DNA from: Fratercula arctica
Taxonomy: Eukaryota; Chordata; Aves; Charadriiformes; Alcidae
Direction: 5' to 3'
NCBI GenBank assembly: GCA_947846985.1
Contig: CANTUZ010000004.1
Location: 992,001-1,056,000 of the forward strand
Length of the DNA stretch: 64,000 nucleotides
Shown one piece after another: positions 52,701 through 64,000 of this stretch. Positions within the stretch are counted from its first letter, which is position 1; each line of letters opens with the position of its first letter. The notes under the pieces were generated by a model. The model made no database searches, was not told the origin of the DNA, and saw nothing but the letters and a program-made list of their open reading frames with translations. The translations under genes were made by a program, and so were the position numbers.

Positions 52701-55700
52701 GAATGGGGATGAGACCAGAACTATGCACCGATGGTAATTAAAATACAAACACTGAGAGAAGTTTCAAATAGCAACTTTCCCACAGAGGTGAATGGAGAAG
52801 CCAACTCTGTGATTAGTAAAAAGCTTTTACCGTTTTATTATATTAATAACAGATTTCACTCCACTCCTATTTAATATGCCTGGGATTAAACATTAATGTT
52901 TACCTCATTTGCGCACACCACCTTGGCAGTTTCTAACATCAAAATGAAGCTGCAAAAGGACAGTATTCTATTCAAATTATATTTGTTTTTCTTTCTGCAG
53001 CGCAATTGTAAGAGAACACGCATACTTCTGTAATTAGAATTACTTAAAAATATTTCCACTGCAGCCCCCAATTTCCAGGGGGATATAAACTGCGCTGCAG
53101 AAAAATCCCCCAGGCCAACGTGTAATATCATAGAGCTCACATGGAAAAGTTCTTGGTCATACACGTATTTTCATAATAACCACCTAACTAACATAGCACA
53201 ACACGGGACACATGTCACATATTTTTTAATATATATACGTGTGTATATGTATATATATGTGTGCACACGTACATGTATGAAAAACTTGAGATTAGTATTA
53301 CATAAGCACAAGGATAAGGCATAAAGCTGTATTACTTTGTATAAACACCACGTGAACCTCTGTAGTTTTTTAAGGCCACACCATCAGGTAATACCCTCAA
53401 CTATACCAGGTAATATCCTTCAGTGCTAACCAGGTTTAAGCAGTAGCTGTCTCAAATGAAGGACAAAATCATGACATAACACCAGGAAAAGTCCAGAAAC
53501 TGCTCTCCAGCGAATATGTCCGGAAATGCACTAGGAAATTTATTTCCTTGCTCCGGTTGCAAATATTGAACAAGAGACAAGCTTTCTCTTTTTATCCGAA
53601 TCCTCTGGTCAGCTTTATTTTAATGATTTCACAAATGGATACAGTAGAACAACATTCATGGACTTACCTCCAGGCCTTTCATGCTCTCCATCAGTATGCA
53701 AAAGCATTGAAATAGGCATTCCAACGTTCTTAGATCTTCCAGCTACAACAACATTTTTTCCAAATGTTTGTATTCCTTATTGGGGAAAAAAAACCAACAC
53801 AAAACAAAAAGAAAAAAAACACTTTCAAAAAATTGTATTCCAGTATTTTGATATACCTAAACCCTTCTTCTTAATCCCCAAGATATAATTATTTGCTGTT
53901 GTGGACCGACAACGTCAACATGACTTGAAATATCCACACAGCTGATCTTGAGGGATGAATCCACGACACAACTTTCAGCTTTCACCATAGACAAACAAAA
54001 CTGGCAACTCATTCAGGTTACCCGAATCACCCTTTGGAGAGACTTAATTTCTCTTCTCTGACCACCAAGGGAAACGGAGGCTCTTACGTTTACCAATAAG
54101 AACATGCATATTACACGTATAAAACCGAATTAATTATAAAATTGAATTCAAAATATTGAATACATATGCATTCTTCTCCCCTTCTAGCACTAAATTAAAT
54201 GTTCGTGGTTTAGTTCTTGTTTCTTCCCCTTCCCCCACAGGAGTTTATGCATTCAAATCTTCTATTTGACAAATAATCAGGAGGTCGGCAGTATCACAAA
54301 AAGTTCCTTGCAACATTATAAAACGCAAAGAATAAGTTACCGCAGTGTTGCGCCAAGTATTCCATGCAGACTACTATTTACACTTAATTAATAGTCTTGC
54401 TACTGGCAAAAGATCTCATCTATTTGGCATCTCGTTATTATTTAGATTAATCCTCTAAATGTTCGCTCTTCAATCGGCCCAATCCATTTAGATAACCTAC
54501 GCCTTTTAACTCACACCTGACTTTATCCTTCATTCATCTTCTGAGATAAAAATTGAGTTTCAATGCAGTTGAGTTTCTTACCTGTCCGTTTTATAATTTC
54601 CCACACAGCAGCAGCAGTGGCAGGTATTACAGAAGGCTGATCAAGACACAGACGTCCAATATTCATAATATGAAATCCATCCACATCCTTTTCAGGTGCG
54701 ATAGCGTTACAAACTGTTCGTTCATCTATGTGATCTAGGAAACACGTTGCTTTGAAATTACAGTTCTTTCACTTGTCAGGTGTCATCAATATTACCCAAA
54801 ATCATTACACAGAAAAACACACAAGTTTGGTCTAGCTGGGGTAATTATTATTATTCATTATGAATAAACTACACTCTCCCCCTAAAAAAGCAGTTCCAAC
54901 TTCGCCTTTTAAAGTCATCTACTGAAAATTAAATGATTCAGTTGGAGACACTGCTAGTACAACACATAAAAACCAAAATACGAGAGGCTGATACACAGCT
55001 GAGAATGATGACTTAGTAACTATAAACACTTAAGCAAGACACTTGAGTCATTTCTGTATTCTCGAAGTGTTAATTATCAAGTGCCTCAAAAAAAAAATCA
55101 CAGGAGAAAAGTTATTGCGCATGCTACCTGTCTCTAAGATCACAAAGGATACACGACCTACGTTTTAAATACATGTACCGAAACCCTAAGTTGAAATACC
55201 TTTGCGGGTCTAGCTTTCACTTTCCATTTCACAACAATGCAACTGGTTTCAGTAATTTGCTAATCCGCAGGACTAAAACATATCCTACTTCACTGAAAAA
55301 CTGTGAGAACACATAAAATTGTTCGATACTGATGAGCTCAAAACTCTAAGTATGCCTTAAATGACAATACCTCCACCTAATCTATGATTTATATCTATTT
55401 GTAATGAACATTTTTTGTACGCACTATTGATATCAGATAGGTCTGCAACTGCTTAAAGCTTATACTGCATATGTACATGCATTGGTAGTGATCAGGAAAA
55501 AAAAACACGCGTTAGCCAGTCCTACTTCTGCGAGTTACAAACCCAAGTATATAGCCCAAAACTGGTTTGCAGAATTTCAGAAAAGGGTACATAGTACTGG
55601 GAAGAAACGCAGCTGCATAGCTGGGCACACATAGGCTGACACCGGCCTGAGAAGCGAGGATGTGGACACCTTCCCTCCTTCATCAGAGATGCTTCTAAAG

Positions 55701-58700
55701 CACTATCTTGGGTGGGCCATCCCCAAACACACACACAAAACAAATTCAAACTGTAGAGTTTGTTATACGTTTGTTACACCTTACTTAATGAGCAGATTTT
55801 ATTTGCCTCAAGAAACTTATTTTCCTGGTTTGTTCCCAGTTTTCTGCAGATAGCCTCACTCATTTCCCGAGGAACAAAATAATTGCTTAAGCACGTTACT
55901 GTCAGACTCCTAGAACATACTTAGCCTCCTTTCAACTGATATTCATACAAACTTACTTGCTGTCATTCCAAGCTACTCTCCGTGCCAAGTTCCTCTCTGC
56001 ACTCACCCTTTCACTTCTTAACTGAACTTGCCAGGCCACACCGGGCATCACTGGCCCGGTTACTCTGGCATGCACAGAGAAACTCTTATTTACACAATAA
56101 ACAACATGTGCCTCTAATGTTGACATACGAAAAATAAAGACTGGTTTTCAAAAGGGAAGACTGATGAAAATAAAAACACAGCACAAAAGGGATTCGAAAA
56201 CAACCATACGATCAAGGAACACGACACAAGGAGGAAGCTGTTCAGCAGCAGCAATGAGCTCCCCGGAAATAATTTTGATAAGCTATACTGAGACGCAGCT
56301 ATGATTTTAATAATCAGTCCCGCCAAAGCAGGCCGCACTTCGGCTGGCATAGTCTTTCACAAGAGGGACATCATGTTTGTACTCATTTGTTTCGTAGTTC
56401 TTTGCTGCTTACCGCTAAGTAAATTTTGAGTTTTTCACATTCTATCTCAAATAGACATCTAACATTTCATAGCATCTTCTAGGCAATTTAAAAAAGATAC
56501 AGGAAGCTCTCCGCAAAACCATTACCACATCAGAGGTAACGCACTCAAAAGGTGCACAGAAAGGAAGTTTTCCTCAGGCGAAGATGACAATCCTCAAAGT
56601 TAAGTTGCTCCAGCTCACAAAAGTGAAAGAGAACAAAGCTATTTTCTGCTTCTATTTTTATCCCCACGTTGATCAAAAGCCACACCTGCGTGTGGTTTAC
56701 TGTAAAAAAAAAAAAAAAAACAAAACCCCACACAACAATCTCAACTCTGGAATAAGCAGCCTGCACTGATAAAGTTTTCACAACACCTAAGCTTTGTCTC
56801 CTTCCATTACAACCCAAAGCAGAAGAGTTTTGGAAAATGAGCAAATAACTTAGCTTTCTGCCCTTCCGTTTCTGAAGTTCCTTTAGGAAAAAAAAAAATA
56901 ATTCAGCAATCAGAGTTAAATCTGACATCAATTATGGAAAGAACTTCCTGAATGTTTTCAGTTCATGATAACTCGGGTATTTAACCTCATTACACAGACA
57001 ACACAATATTGAAAAAGTTACGCTATTGATTAAATTACTTTAGGATTTTCACTAAGGCAGGCAACAGCCAGGCCTCAAACTAGCAAGTTTTACAGGGTAG
57101 AGGAAGGTTAATTAGTCTTCATGTGGGTACTGTAACCATAGTCCTTGAGAAGGATCTTCAACCAAGGGCTTTAGGGCTTAAACATTTAAATGTACTAGCA
57201 GACATTTTAATTCCCACAACTACGGTTATCTTCTGGGGGTTTATCTTTTCAAATGTTGAACAGGTTTAAATTCACCAAGTTTCAAGACTTAAGGCTGTTG
57301 TTGAACTACGTATCAATGAAGGCAGACAGCTCGAGAGCATACTGTAATGACCTAATCCCCCTCAAAAAAAAATACGCATTTCTGCAAGAGGTACCTAACA
57401 ATTTTACTGAGTACCCACGCAAGTAAGACATGTGACACATGACACCTCCCGGGTCAGGGGAACACAACAGTGTATCGGGAGTCCACTGGATGAGCCTACA
57501 TGCTTCACACAGAAAGATTTCCATCCCTACGCTGTCAGCGCTCCATTTTTTGCATGAGTTCTCACTACTGAAATTAAAATTTGTTACATCACCCGTTTCC
57601 CCATATCTGTTCTTAGAGGTAAAGATGTTTGTTCAAAGTAAACTGACCGCATTCCATCAGCTCCCAGAGTTCCTTACTTGGTGTCCAGGATCAATCTCCT
57701 TAGTTGTGATATACTTCCACCTTGTGGCCAATTTACTTCAACAAGTGGCCGATTTCAGTTAGCTTTCGAATAATATAAAGCACAAAACTTCCTTTTCACG
57801 AATGCTTATGTTTATTAGAAATACAAAAGCAAAGCTCCTCTTCCTCTATGATGTTCAGCACCTACCCTAATTTTTGCTGTTTCGTAGATACAAAATAAAG
57901 GCAGTGAGAACTGTCTGGAAGTGAAGACCAAGACTAGGAATAAAAGTGGAAATTAAGAGTTTACCTAGAAAAAAAGCTTCAACTTCACCATCGTCAGAGA
58001 TACTTATAAACAGTAACCCCTCGAGTCCCAGCTAGTGCTAGAAATCATGCCTATCCATGCCAAAAGGAGAGCTCCTCCCCTTCACAGCATACAGTATAAA
58101 GGTATGATAGAAAACACTTGTGAACACAGAGACAGGGGAAACCCAACACGCCAGTCCATTTCTTATGATGACTCTAGTAACTTAGGTACCTCTCCATACG
58201 GAAGCACACAGTGGTTTAATTAAGTTGACTTATGTCCATTTAGATGAAAACCGCAAGTTTTAACACTGTCAAAATACCATTTTGTCAGCTACCGCCAAGT
58301 GATATTTTAGTGAGATTTTATTACAAATTAGGAGAAGGGAAATAAAAAACAAGAACATAGTAGAGGCTTTTAGGACTTCAGCACAAAGCTTATCCAGAAC
58401 ATTAGGGACAGCACAGAAAACACAAAAAAATGTTTAAAACAAAACCTGGAATTACTGTGAGAAAGTCCATAGCATCATCAGCTAGGTAGCATAACTCGGC
58501 ATGATACAGGGGATGAAACTACGTTAAAGGTCTTGGAGTTCAAGACAAAACAGTGCAATATGTTAAAAAGCATATATTAAAAAGCATATATTAAAAAGCA
58601 AACAACAACAACAAAAGAGAAATAAAATGAGGGGAAATTCCTTGAAATACAATTTTGTCTTAAGTTCAAAAAAGGCAAGGTTGACAATACGAAATGACTC

Positions 58701-60505
58701 TCTCCATTTAATTTGCCTTTTTTTTTTTTTAAATGAACTGCAGGCTACTATATAACAAAAAAATTTCACTTCTCAACTAATCCTTCATTATGCACGTCCT
58801 CTTTCAAGAGCTAAGATACACTTGCAACGCAAAACTGTCAGATTCTTTTCTCTTACACTGACTGTGTATGAGGAGCGGGACAGAAGATGCCACCTACCTG
58901 GGAGAGGCAGCTGAACTAATAAACCACTAACTCTTGAATCCTTGTTGAGTTTTACCGTCATATCTAAGAGTTCTTCCTGAGGAATGTCTTTAGGCCTCAG
59001 TATGATCTCACTAGAAATGCCTGATAAAAACCAAAAAACAGAAGACATATTAGCATCAGGAGACTTATCTATGGATAGCTTAGTGTTTTGTCTAAAAATC
59101 CGTCTGATGCTTAACAACTGTCTTAAATAACCATGAACGACTTGCTGAAATTTCTGCTTTTGCTGTCTGCTCTTTAATGCTGTATTTCTACATGTCAAGT
59201 ACCATCTTACAATGAAGAATACAGAAAAAAAGTTATAAATCTACAGTTGTACACAGCAGCTCCAAAATTAAACAACAGTTTAGAAATACTTGGAAAATAA
59301 AGCATTTAACTTCTCTACAAACACGCTCTTGAGAATTACAACTAAAACTGAACAGATAAAGCTACGCCAGCATTACTGGCATTTTATTTGATACCTTCTA
59401 CTTCTGCGGGACAAAACTCAATACCGGAAAAGAAAATTTTTGAGCTTACTTCACAAGATTGCGATTTCACCGATAGCAACAACATTGAAGTTCCCTGTTT
59501 AGGCTATGATACTCTTTCACTTGGACAAGAGATGTTGCAGCGACTGGGCTTTATCCTGAATAATCAGTCACTTGGCTTTACTTTCTGGTTTCGTTATGTC
59601 TGAAATTTTGCCCTTTATAATCAGAGCTGTGAAGCCTTGGTTTTGGATTGACTTGCCTGGCTCTACTGTGGACCTAAAGCATTCAACAGGACAGATATTC
59701 CATGAGATACAGGAAATGCACACCAAGATTGACGGTATGCAGAAAAACTGTCTTCTCAGTATCTTCCTTTGAAACTGGTTACTTAAACACTACTCCCATT
59801 AATTCTGGGGTAGTAGGGTTTACTACCACAGTTGCAGGCCAGCTGAAAAATCCACATATAAAAGGAGCAATCTGAAACGCACTAAGGAGGCAAGCTCTTA
59901 ACCAAGTATTTCATATTCAAAAATAACTAGAGCGTCTTGCAGAAACAACTAAAAACTGACATAATCTCTCTCTGATTATCTTTATTCTCCAAGCTTCTCA
60001 AAGCCAGTTCAGACATTTAACTGTCAAAAACTTCCCCGGTCTTCTCCTTTAGCTTCCAATTTCTAACGGTAAGGATGCAAACTGTTTCCTAACAGCATTT
60101 TAAGATACAGAACTGAACTTATGGCTACCATTCATGTGCCATTAAAACTACTTCATTCACATGTCAATCCAACTTATTTTCTTTAGATGAATCAGAGATG
60201 ATGAGGAAGAAAACAGTCCAAACTGAATAAAGATACAAAGGGGGTTCCCCCTGCTATTTAAATTTTAAATAACAGTATCTTGTGCTTACCGTAGGATTAT
60301 GCATATTACAAAACACATACCTACAGCTGCAGCTGCTTTTATCTTGTTTCTGACATAGATATGACTAGCTGGATTGTCTCCTACTAATATGACAGTGAGA
60401 TGAGGTCTCCTGTTTCCAAAGGATATCCATGATTCTATATCCCTTTGAACTTCTTTCAAAACTTGTTTAGCAAGCTCTGTCCCTGAAATAATGGTTGCTT
60501 CATCA
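34659..60505 (-). CDS. MTHFD2L: mitochondrial methylenetetrahydrofolate dehydrogenase/cyclohydrolase 2-like (partial, exon 1 missing)
   Basis: This bifunctional mitochondrial enzyme oxidises 5,10-methylene-THF with NAD(P)+ and hydrolyses the methenyl product to 10-formyl-THF. Seven exons join as 60505-60321, 59020-58898, 54734-54582, 53775-53668, 48665-48573, 42916-42791 and 34771-34659 on the minus strand. All phases agree and all introns are GT-AG. About 299 residues are present; human has 347, so the missing part is the mitochondrial presequence exon. Visible motifs are YVRNK (catalytic Tyr and Lys), QEELLD with LLVQLPLP (family signature 1, catalytic Gln), KDVDGF (catalytic Asp), [13 protein letters not shown] (dinucleotide-binding loop), HERPGGDATVT, and [12 protein letters not shown] (signature 2). 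The C-terminus, AKKLIY then stop, matches MTHFD2L; MTHFD2 runs some 14-20 residues longer. [11 protein letters not shown] also favours MTHFD2L. EPGN follows on the same strand. Confidence 0.95.
34772..42790 (-). other. MTHFD2L: MTHFD2L intron (8.0 kb)
   Basis: The largest intron in the window. Mostly AT-rich and non-repetitive by eye, with a GC-richer patch at 35050-35400 and an A run at 40122-40133. No nested gene is recognised. Confidence 0.85.
42791..42916 (-). CDS. MTHFD2L: MTHFD2L coding exon ([14 protein letters not shown]...)
   Basis: Acceptor TTGATTCCAG. It encodes [20 protein letters not shown], then [16 protein letters not shown] and DVDFE. The donor GAAG|GTCAGC departs from the consensus at positions +3 to +6, yet phase and homology leave no doubt about the boundary. 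Confidence 0.95.
42917..48572 (-). other. MTHFD2L: MTHFD2L intron (5.7 kb)
   Basis: Phase-1 intron. It holds a purine-rich AAGAAAAG tract around 45357-45382 and otherwise unremarkable sequence. Several open frames (up to 127 codons) show no domain. Confidence 0.85.
48573..48665 (-). CDS. MTHFD2L: MTHFD2L coding exon ([12 protein letters not shown]...)
   Basis: Acceptor CTCATTTCAG and donor GCAG|GTAATA, 93 bases, phase 1 to 1. It encodes [20 protein letters not shown], then [11 protein letters not shown], part of the dinucleotide-binding domain. Human differs at only two or three of these positions. Confidence 0.95.
51270..51285. repeat. poly-T run in MTHFD2L intron
   Basis: Sixteen consecutive T residues, with no attached retroelement recognised. 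Confidence 0.8.
53229..53279. repeat. TA/TG microsatellite
   Basis: Alternating ATATATAT, GTGTATATG and TGTGCACACG stretches inside an MTHFD2L intron, probably length-variable. Confidence 0.8.
53668..53775 (-). CDS. MTHFD2L: MTHFD2L coding exon (NAD(P)-binding loop)
   Basis: Acceptor TTTTCCCCAATAAG and donor GGAG|GTAAGT, 108 bases, phase 1 to 1. It encodes [18 protein letters not shown], then [17 protein letters not shown]. The Gly-Arg-Ser-x-x-Val-Gly-x-Pro loop contacts the cofactor; the arginine is the one implicated in phosphate/NADP binding in MTHFD2. Confidence 0.96.
53776..54581 (-). other. MTHFD2L: MTHFD2L intron (0.8 kb)
   Basis: The smallest MTHFD2L intron here, AT-rich, donor GTAAGA. 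Nothing else was seen. Confidence 0.88.
54582..54734 (-). CDS. MTHFD2L: MTHFD2L coding exon ([21 protein letters not shown]...)
   Basis: Acceptor GTTTCCTAG and donor ACAG|GTAAGA, 153 bases. It encodes [20 protein letters not shown], then [19 protein letters not shown] and VWEIIKRT. The Asp of VDGF is the conserved catalytic-site aspartate. Confidence 0.96.
56704..56720. repeat. poly-A run in MTHFD2L intron
   Basis: Seventeen consecutive A residues followed by CAAAACCCCA. No retroelement body is recognised beside it. Confidence 0.8.
58564..58600. repeat. 14-bp tandem repeat, about 2.6 copies
   Basis: The unit TAAAAAGCATATAT is repeated twice exactly and then partly, followed directly by an AAC trinucleotide run to about 58613. 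Confidence 0.85.
58898..59020 (-). CDS. MTHFD2L: MTHFD2L coding exon ([18 protein letters not shown]...)
   Basis: Acceptor TTTTTATCAG and donor CCAG|GTAGGT, 123 bases, phase 1 to 1. It encodes [20 protein letters not shown], then [20 protein letters not shown]. This is PROSITE-type family signature 1, with the catalytic glutamine in VQLPLP. Confidence 0.95.
59021..60320 (-). other. MTHFD2L: MTHFD2L intron (1.3 kb)
   Basis: Phase-1 intron, donor GTATGT. No other feature was seen. Confidence 0.88.
60321..60505 (-). CDS. MTHFD2L: MTHFD2L coding exon 2 (start of catalytic core)
   Basis: Acceptor TTTTTTGTCTTTATAG and donor GTAG|GTATGT. It encodes [20 protein letters not shown], then [20 protein letters not shown] and [20 protein letters not shown]. 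The YVRNK segment holds the catalytic tyrosine and lysine. The exon starts in phase 2, as the human exon 2 does (human reads HEAIIISGTEMAK). Confidence 0.96.
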
Positions 60506-61901
60506 CTATAAAGACAAAAAAGATACACAATATTTAGGTCTAAAATTTCATCAACAAGACACTTTGAAGTGTGTGATCTACCGTGTTAAATACTAGCAAA
60601 TGCTTTGATTAGTGAATTTGCTAGTATTTCAAATATTATTTGAAAAACACTAACGCGCTACAAAGCCACCCAGGTCAAGAAGTGTTTCTCCACTTGTTGG
60701 AAGAGCAGAAATGTGCCATCAGTGCATACAGCAGAGGAGCTCACCTGCCTTGCTCCACCTTCCCAACACGTGCAGCCAGCCAGGTTGAACATATCTATGA
60801 ACTCCTGCATTTGGGAACAGAACATGAGACTATTCTTACGCCTTAAAGATTTCTGTTTTAAGGAATTTTTACCCACCTGCCTTCCCAAATTTCCTTCAAA
60901 AACCTATTCAACACAGGATCATTCACACTATTCTTTGGTACAAGCCTAGGTGATACTATTTCTCAGCTTTCTTAGGACTTAACTCATATAAGCCAGCTGT
61001 GACTACCCTGGGAGCTTCTGTCATGCCCTCCCTGCTTCTGTATTTTCAATTGCCCATCCTTCCAGTTACCTCGCTCTGCCCTTAACCAGCACTACAGCAG
61101 ACAAACACGCTCCTTAGGTGAAGGGCCCACAACCATTGCCCTACTCCTTCAGGAAAACTGAAAAAGTTTTGTGCCGTGAACTTGTACCAGAACTCCTCAG
61201 CCCCCCTCTTTCCCTGTCATTGCTGTCATCATCACCTCGACCAAGGATGTGGAACTCCACACACACACACTCCACCAACCCGCAACAAATAAGAAACCTC
61301 CAGCATGTGTAACTTTCATATGCTAAGACGTTAATTCCCTTCGTATCAGATAAGCAGCCTTTATAGTAACTTCATTGCTTGATGCTGGTGGTGCTTAGAG
61401 GAAAGAAAGAGGAAAAGATAGGAAGCTATTGAGCAAGAAATGTTATCACTGGCCTGGTTTAAAACATGGTATTCTGTAAGATTCAAAACCATAAACTTAA
61501 GCAGCCCAAAAGAATAAGGTGCATTTTATTTTTTTCAAAATTTGTGCAGTTCCAATCATTATTAGTAAATCTTCATGACCAAAGAATCTAAATGCACAAG
61601 GGTGTGGAAGAAGGAAGGTAGGAGGGGAACAGCAGCAGCAGCACTACCACCACACAGGACAGGAGAACCTCAATAAAGCCAAAATACAGGAAAAAGAAAT
61701 CTTCAGATAAAACTTTCAGGCTTTGTTTTAGGGATTGACCACAAATGACAAAGCAACTGAAATGAACAAATAATTGGAAAATCGAGTGTGAAAGGTTAGC
61801 TTTCTATCTTAGGGTTACAGATGAAGAGCCCATCAAGTTACAGATGCTACGTTCTCTCTTTTAAGGAAGCAAAGAACAGCAAATCTTGTGACTCTGTTGA
61901 T

Positions 61902-61927
61902 CCCCCCACCCCCCGCCCCCGGCCCCT
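61902..61927. repeat. C-rich tract (G-rich on minus strand)
   Basis: On the minus strand this reads as four or more G runs, including GGGGCCGGGGG and CGGGGGG. It is capable of forming a G-quadruplex and contains an Sp1-like GGGGCGGGG-type core, isolated in AT-rich DNA. Confidence 0.7.
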
Positions 61928-62910
61928 CTAAATTTCACTGTTTGTTTAAGGCAAGAAAGCTTTCCCCCCCAACCATCTTCTCATAGCTGATGACCACGCT
62001 CAACCACCCATAGTTTACCAAAATCAGTACAACGTCACTAATGCAAATATTTTTTCGAATTCAGCTAACAATTTTTATAATGGTTCAGAAACTAAGTGTC
62101 CCAGTTGTCACGAGTCCCAGGCTATTAAAAGCACTCCACGTATCCACTAGGTTAACTCTGCATTGAAAAATGCCATCGCTGTAACCAAGCTGTAAATATT
62201 GCTACTGCAAGAACCAGCACTTAGGTTGATGCGTTCATCATTTCCTTATACATTTCCTAGCAGAACTTTTCAAACAGATTTTAAAGCTTATGTCACCTTC
62301 ATATATAGCAAATGGTTTTGCCCTACATCAGTCAGCACCTAATTTTTACAATCCCAAGGCCAAAACCAAGAGTAAAACAAACATTACATTACTGAGAACA
62401 TAAAGATTATTGTGTTCTTTTACATGGTTACACATTCCGCCATTAGCAGCTATTCACGCATTACCATTCTGCTAGTCTACTTTATTAACTAAGAACCTAA
62501 GTACTTAGTGTTTGCTCTTAACCATACATATTTCAGTTACACAAATTGAAATCACAACACCTCAATAGTTGGTATAGGTGAAGACTATCTAGAAATGTCC
62601 TAAAATGAATTATGTCCATCTTCATGATGATTTATCTCAGCTGGTAAGTATTACAGCAACACAAGATACCGATTTTAATAAATTACATTTAATCACCCTA
62701 ATGAATTACTTCATTCCTACACCTAGCGTTTGGTTACTTCAAGTTTTGTTGCTTGAACTTGGCTTGACACATAAAACAAGCAAAGCATGTGATGGCATTT
62801 TACCTCTGTTTTCTAGGAAGACAACAGTATTTATTCTTTGTCTTGATCCTTATTAGTTCTAGTGGGTTTACAATTTCATCTAGAATTTTAAGGCAAGGGT
62901 ACAAATTCAA

Positions 62911-62936
62911 TACATATATATATATATATATATATA
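62911..62936. repeat. (TA)n microsatellite
   Basis: About eleven TA dinucleotides in a row within MTHFD2L intron 1. Confidence 0.88.
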
Positions 62937-63363
62937 AACATGCATTACCTATTGTGTAAGAAAAAAAAAAAACACAAGCAAAAATCCCAATCCAGTAGAT
63001 TAAAAAGATGTTTGTTTAGGTATTAAAAGAATAAAAGCTTGACATCCTTCCACCGTAATCTTTTTCTTAGCCTGACTACCCTGAACCTCCAGAACTAAAA
63101 CACTTCAACGCACCCTCTGCATGTACATACGCTTGGTTTAACGTATATCTCTACACAAACGTGTAACATCCATGTTTAATGTATGTTGAGTTAGTTTGCC
63201 ATGATGAAAGTAGTTCAAAGTCATTTGCAAAAACAATAAAGCATTCTGGGCTTACATTAAAATTGGACTGGTTTTCAAAGTGCTGCAAGTCTGATCACTT
63301 GGGTTTTTTTCTGTACATTATTCTGCAGGATGAACAAGTCCGCACCTAGAATAACATGCAGGG

Positions 63364-63384
63364 AAAAACAAAACAAAACAAAAC
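63364..63384. repeat. (AAAAC)n short tandem repeat
   Basis: Four copies of the AAAAC pentamer, intronic. Confidence 0.85.
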
Positions 63385-64000
63385 CGCCACGCCTTCTGAG
63401 ATAGTCTAAAACTAGTTTTGCAGTCTGCCTCTACTATAAGAAACTACACAACTGGAGCAAAATAACATATGATTAATGTTTTGTTATATTAATAAGATGC
63501 ATATTTGTCTGTTTATCACCGTACTCAAACATGAGAATTGTTTGACAATTCAACACACAGGGAAAATATCTAAAAGCCAGCAGATAGCACATTTATCCAG
63601 AGACATTTGTTTAAACTTTATAGATACATGGATGGTAGAACATTAAGGATTTCTAAATATTACCCTAACAGCATGTGGAAGAAATGCTTAGCCATGTGTT
63701 CTGAAACAACTTCCTTCCTCTTCTAGTCTTTAAGATGGAAAAATAATAATAATCCTAGAAGCACAAGCAAACTGCCAGAAGCATCATCCCACCCATAACA
63801 TACTTCATCCATTTTTTGAAAAGAACTCTTTGCTTAAATAAGACCACATTTGGAAATGGACAGCTGCTGCCAGCACTTCTGGAAAAGAAACCTACTGTCT
63901 ACACATTTTAACTGCACCCAAAACACCACCACAGTCTTCTTGCTGCTACCTACCAAGGTACTAAAAGAAACTTGTTTAAATGCCAGGGCCTAAAAAGCAG

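Larger units (their letters stand above)
48666..53667 (-). other. MTHFD2L: MTHFD2L intron (5.0 kb)
   Basis: Phase-1 intron, containing a T run at 51270-51285 and an alternating TA/TG tract at 53229-53279. No nested gene is recognised. Confidence 0.85.
54735..58897 (-). other. MTHFD2L: MTHFD2L intron (4.2 kb)
   Basis: Phase-1 intron with an A run at 56704-56720, a 14-base tandem repeat at 58564-58600 and a T run at 58718-58730. No nested gene is recognised. Confidence 0.85.
60506..64000 (-). other. MTHFD2L: MTHFD2L intron 1, left part
   Basis: AT-rich sequence upstream of exon 2. No presequence-coding exon (Arg-rich, expected to be GC-rich) is visible, so exon 1 and the promoter should lie beyond 64000. 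The stretch holds a C-rich tract (61902-61927), a TA microsatellite (62911-62936) and an AAAAC repeat (63364-63384). Confidence 0.7.

Noticed and set aside
60506..64000. MTHFD2L first exon (mitochondrial presequence)
   Set aside because: No minus-strand ATG followed by an Arg-rich stretch with a phase-2 donor could be identified; it is likely beyond the window.

Overview
This is vertebrate nuclear DNA, most likely from a bird. The evidence is split genes with canonical GT-AG introns, a CR1 LINE copy typical of sauropsids (at 2285-3032), and proteins close to the vertebrate MTHFD2L and epigen families. There is no operon structure, CRISPR array, plasmid or phage content, and almost all of the long open frames are chance. 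The species cannot be fixed from the sequence; a crocodilian or turtle is possible but less likely given the compact introns.

Two protein-coding genes are present, both on the minus strand. From right to left these are MTHFD2L (mitochondrial methylenetetrahydrofolate dehydrogenase/cyclohydrolase) and EPGN (epigen, an EGF-receptor ligand). Seven MTHFD2L coding exons lie between 60505 and the stop at 34659. They cover everything except the first exon, which should be to the right of the window. EPGN appears complete: five coding exons from 30885 down to 23618, giving 159 residues. Exons were found by reading the minus strand for family motifs, and every junction was checked for GT/AG signals and reading phase.

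Layout: 1-23,045 is intergenic DNA downstream of EPGN. It carries one internally deleted CR1 copy, simple repeats and two speculative splice-flanked open segments. 23,046-30,950 is the EPGN transcription unit, with a TATA-like box and an inverted CCAAT box just upstream. 31,020-33,150 is a short intergenic gap. 33,155-64,000 is MTHFD2L, with a probable 1.5 kb 3' UTR carrying AU-rich elements, introns of 0.8-8 kb, and the left part of intron 1. By eye, the DNA left of about 28 kb is richer in GC than the right half.

The same-strand order MTHFD2L then EPGN matches the mammalian cluster MTHFD2L-EPGN-EREG-AREG-BTC, so EREG is expected next, to the left. I looked on the minus strand of 1-23,600 for the EGF signature Gly-Tyr-x-Gly-x-Arg-Cys and did not find a convincing match, so EREG probably begins outside the window. 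The two genes are neighbours by ancestry, not by pathway: MTHFD2L acts in mitochondrial one-carbon metabolism and epigen is a membrane-anchored growth factor. I saw no clear previously undescribed system. The most useful leads are the exon-level gene models, the AU-rich 3' UTR cluster and the speculative exons between EPGN and the window edge.
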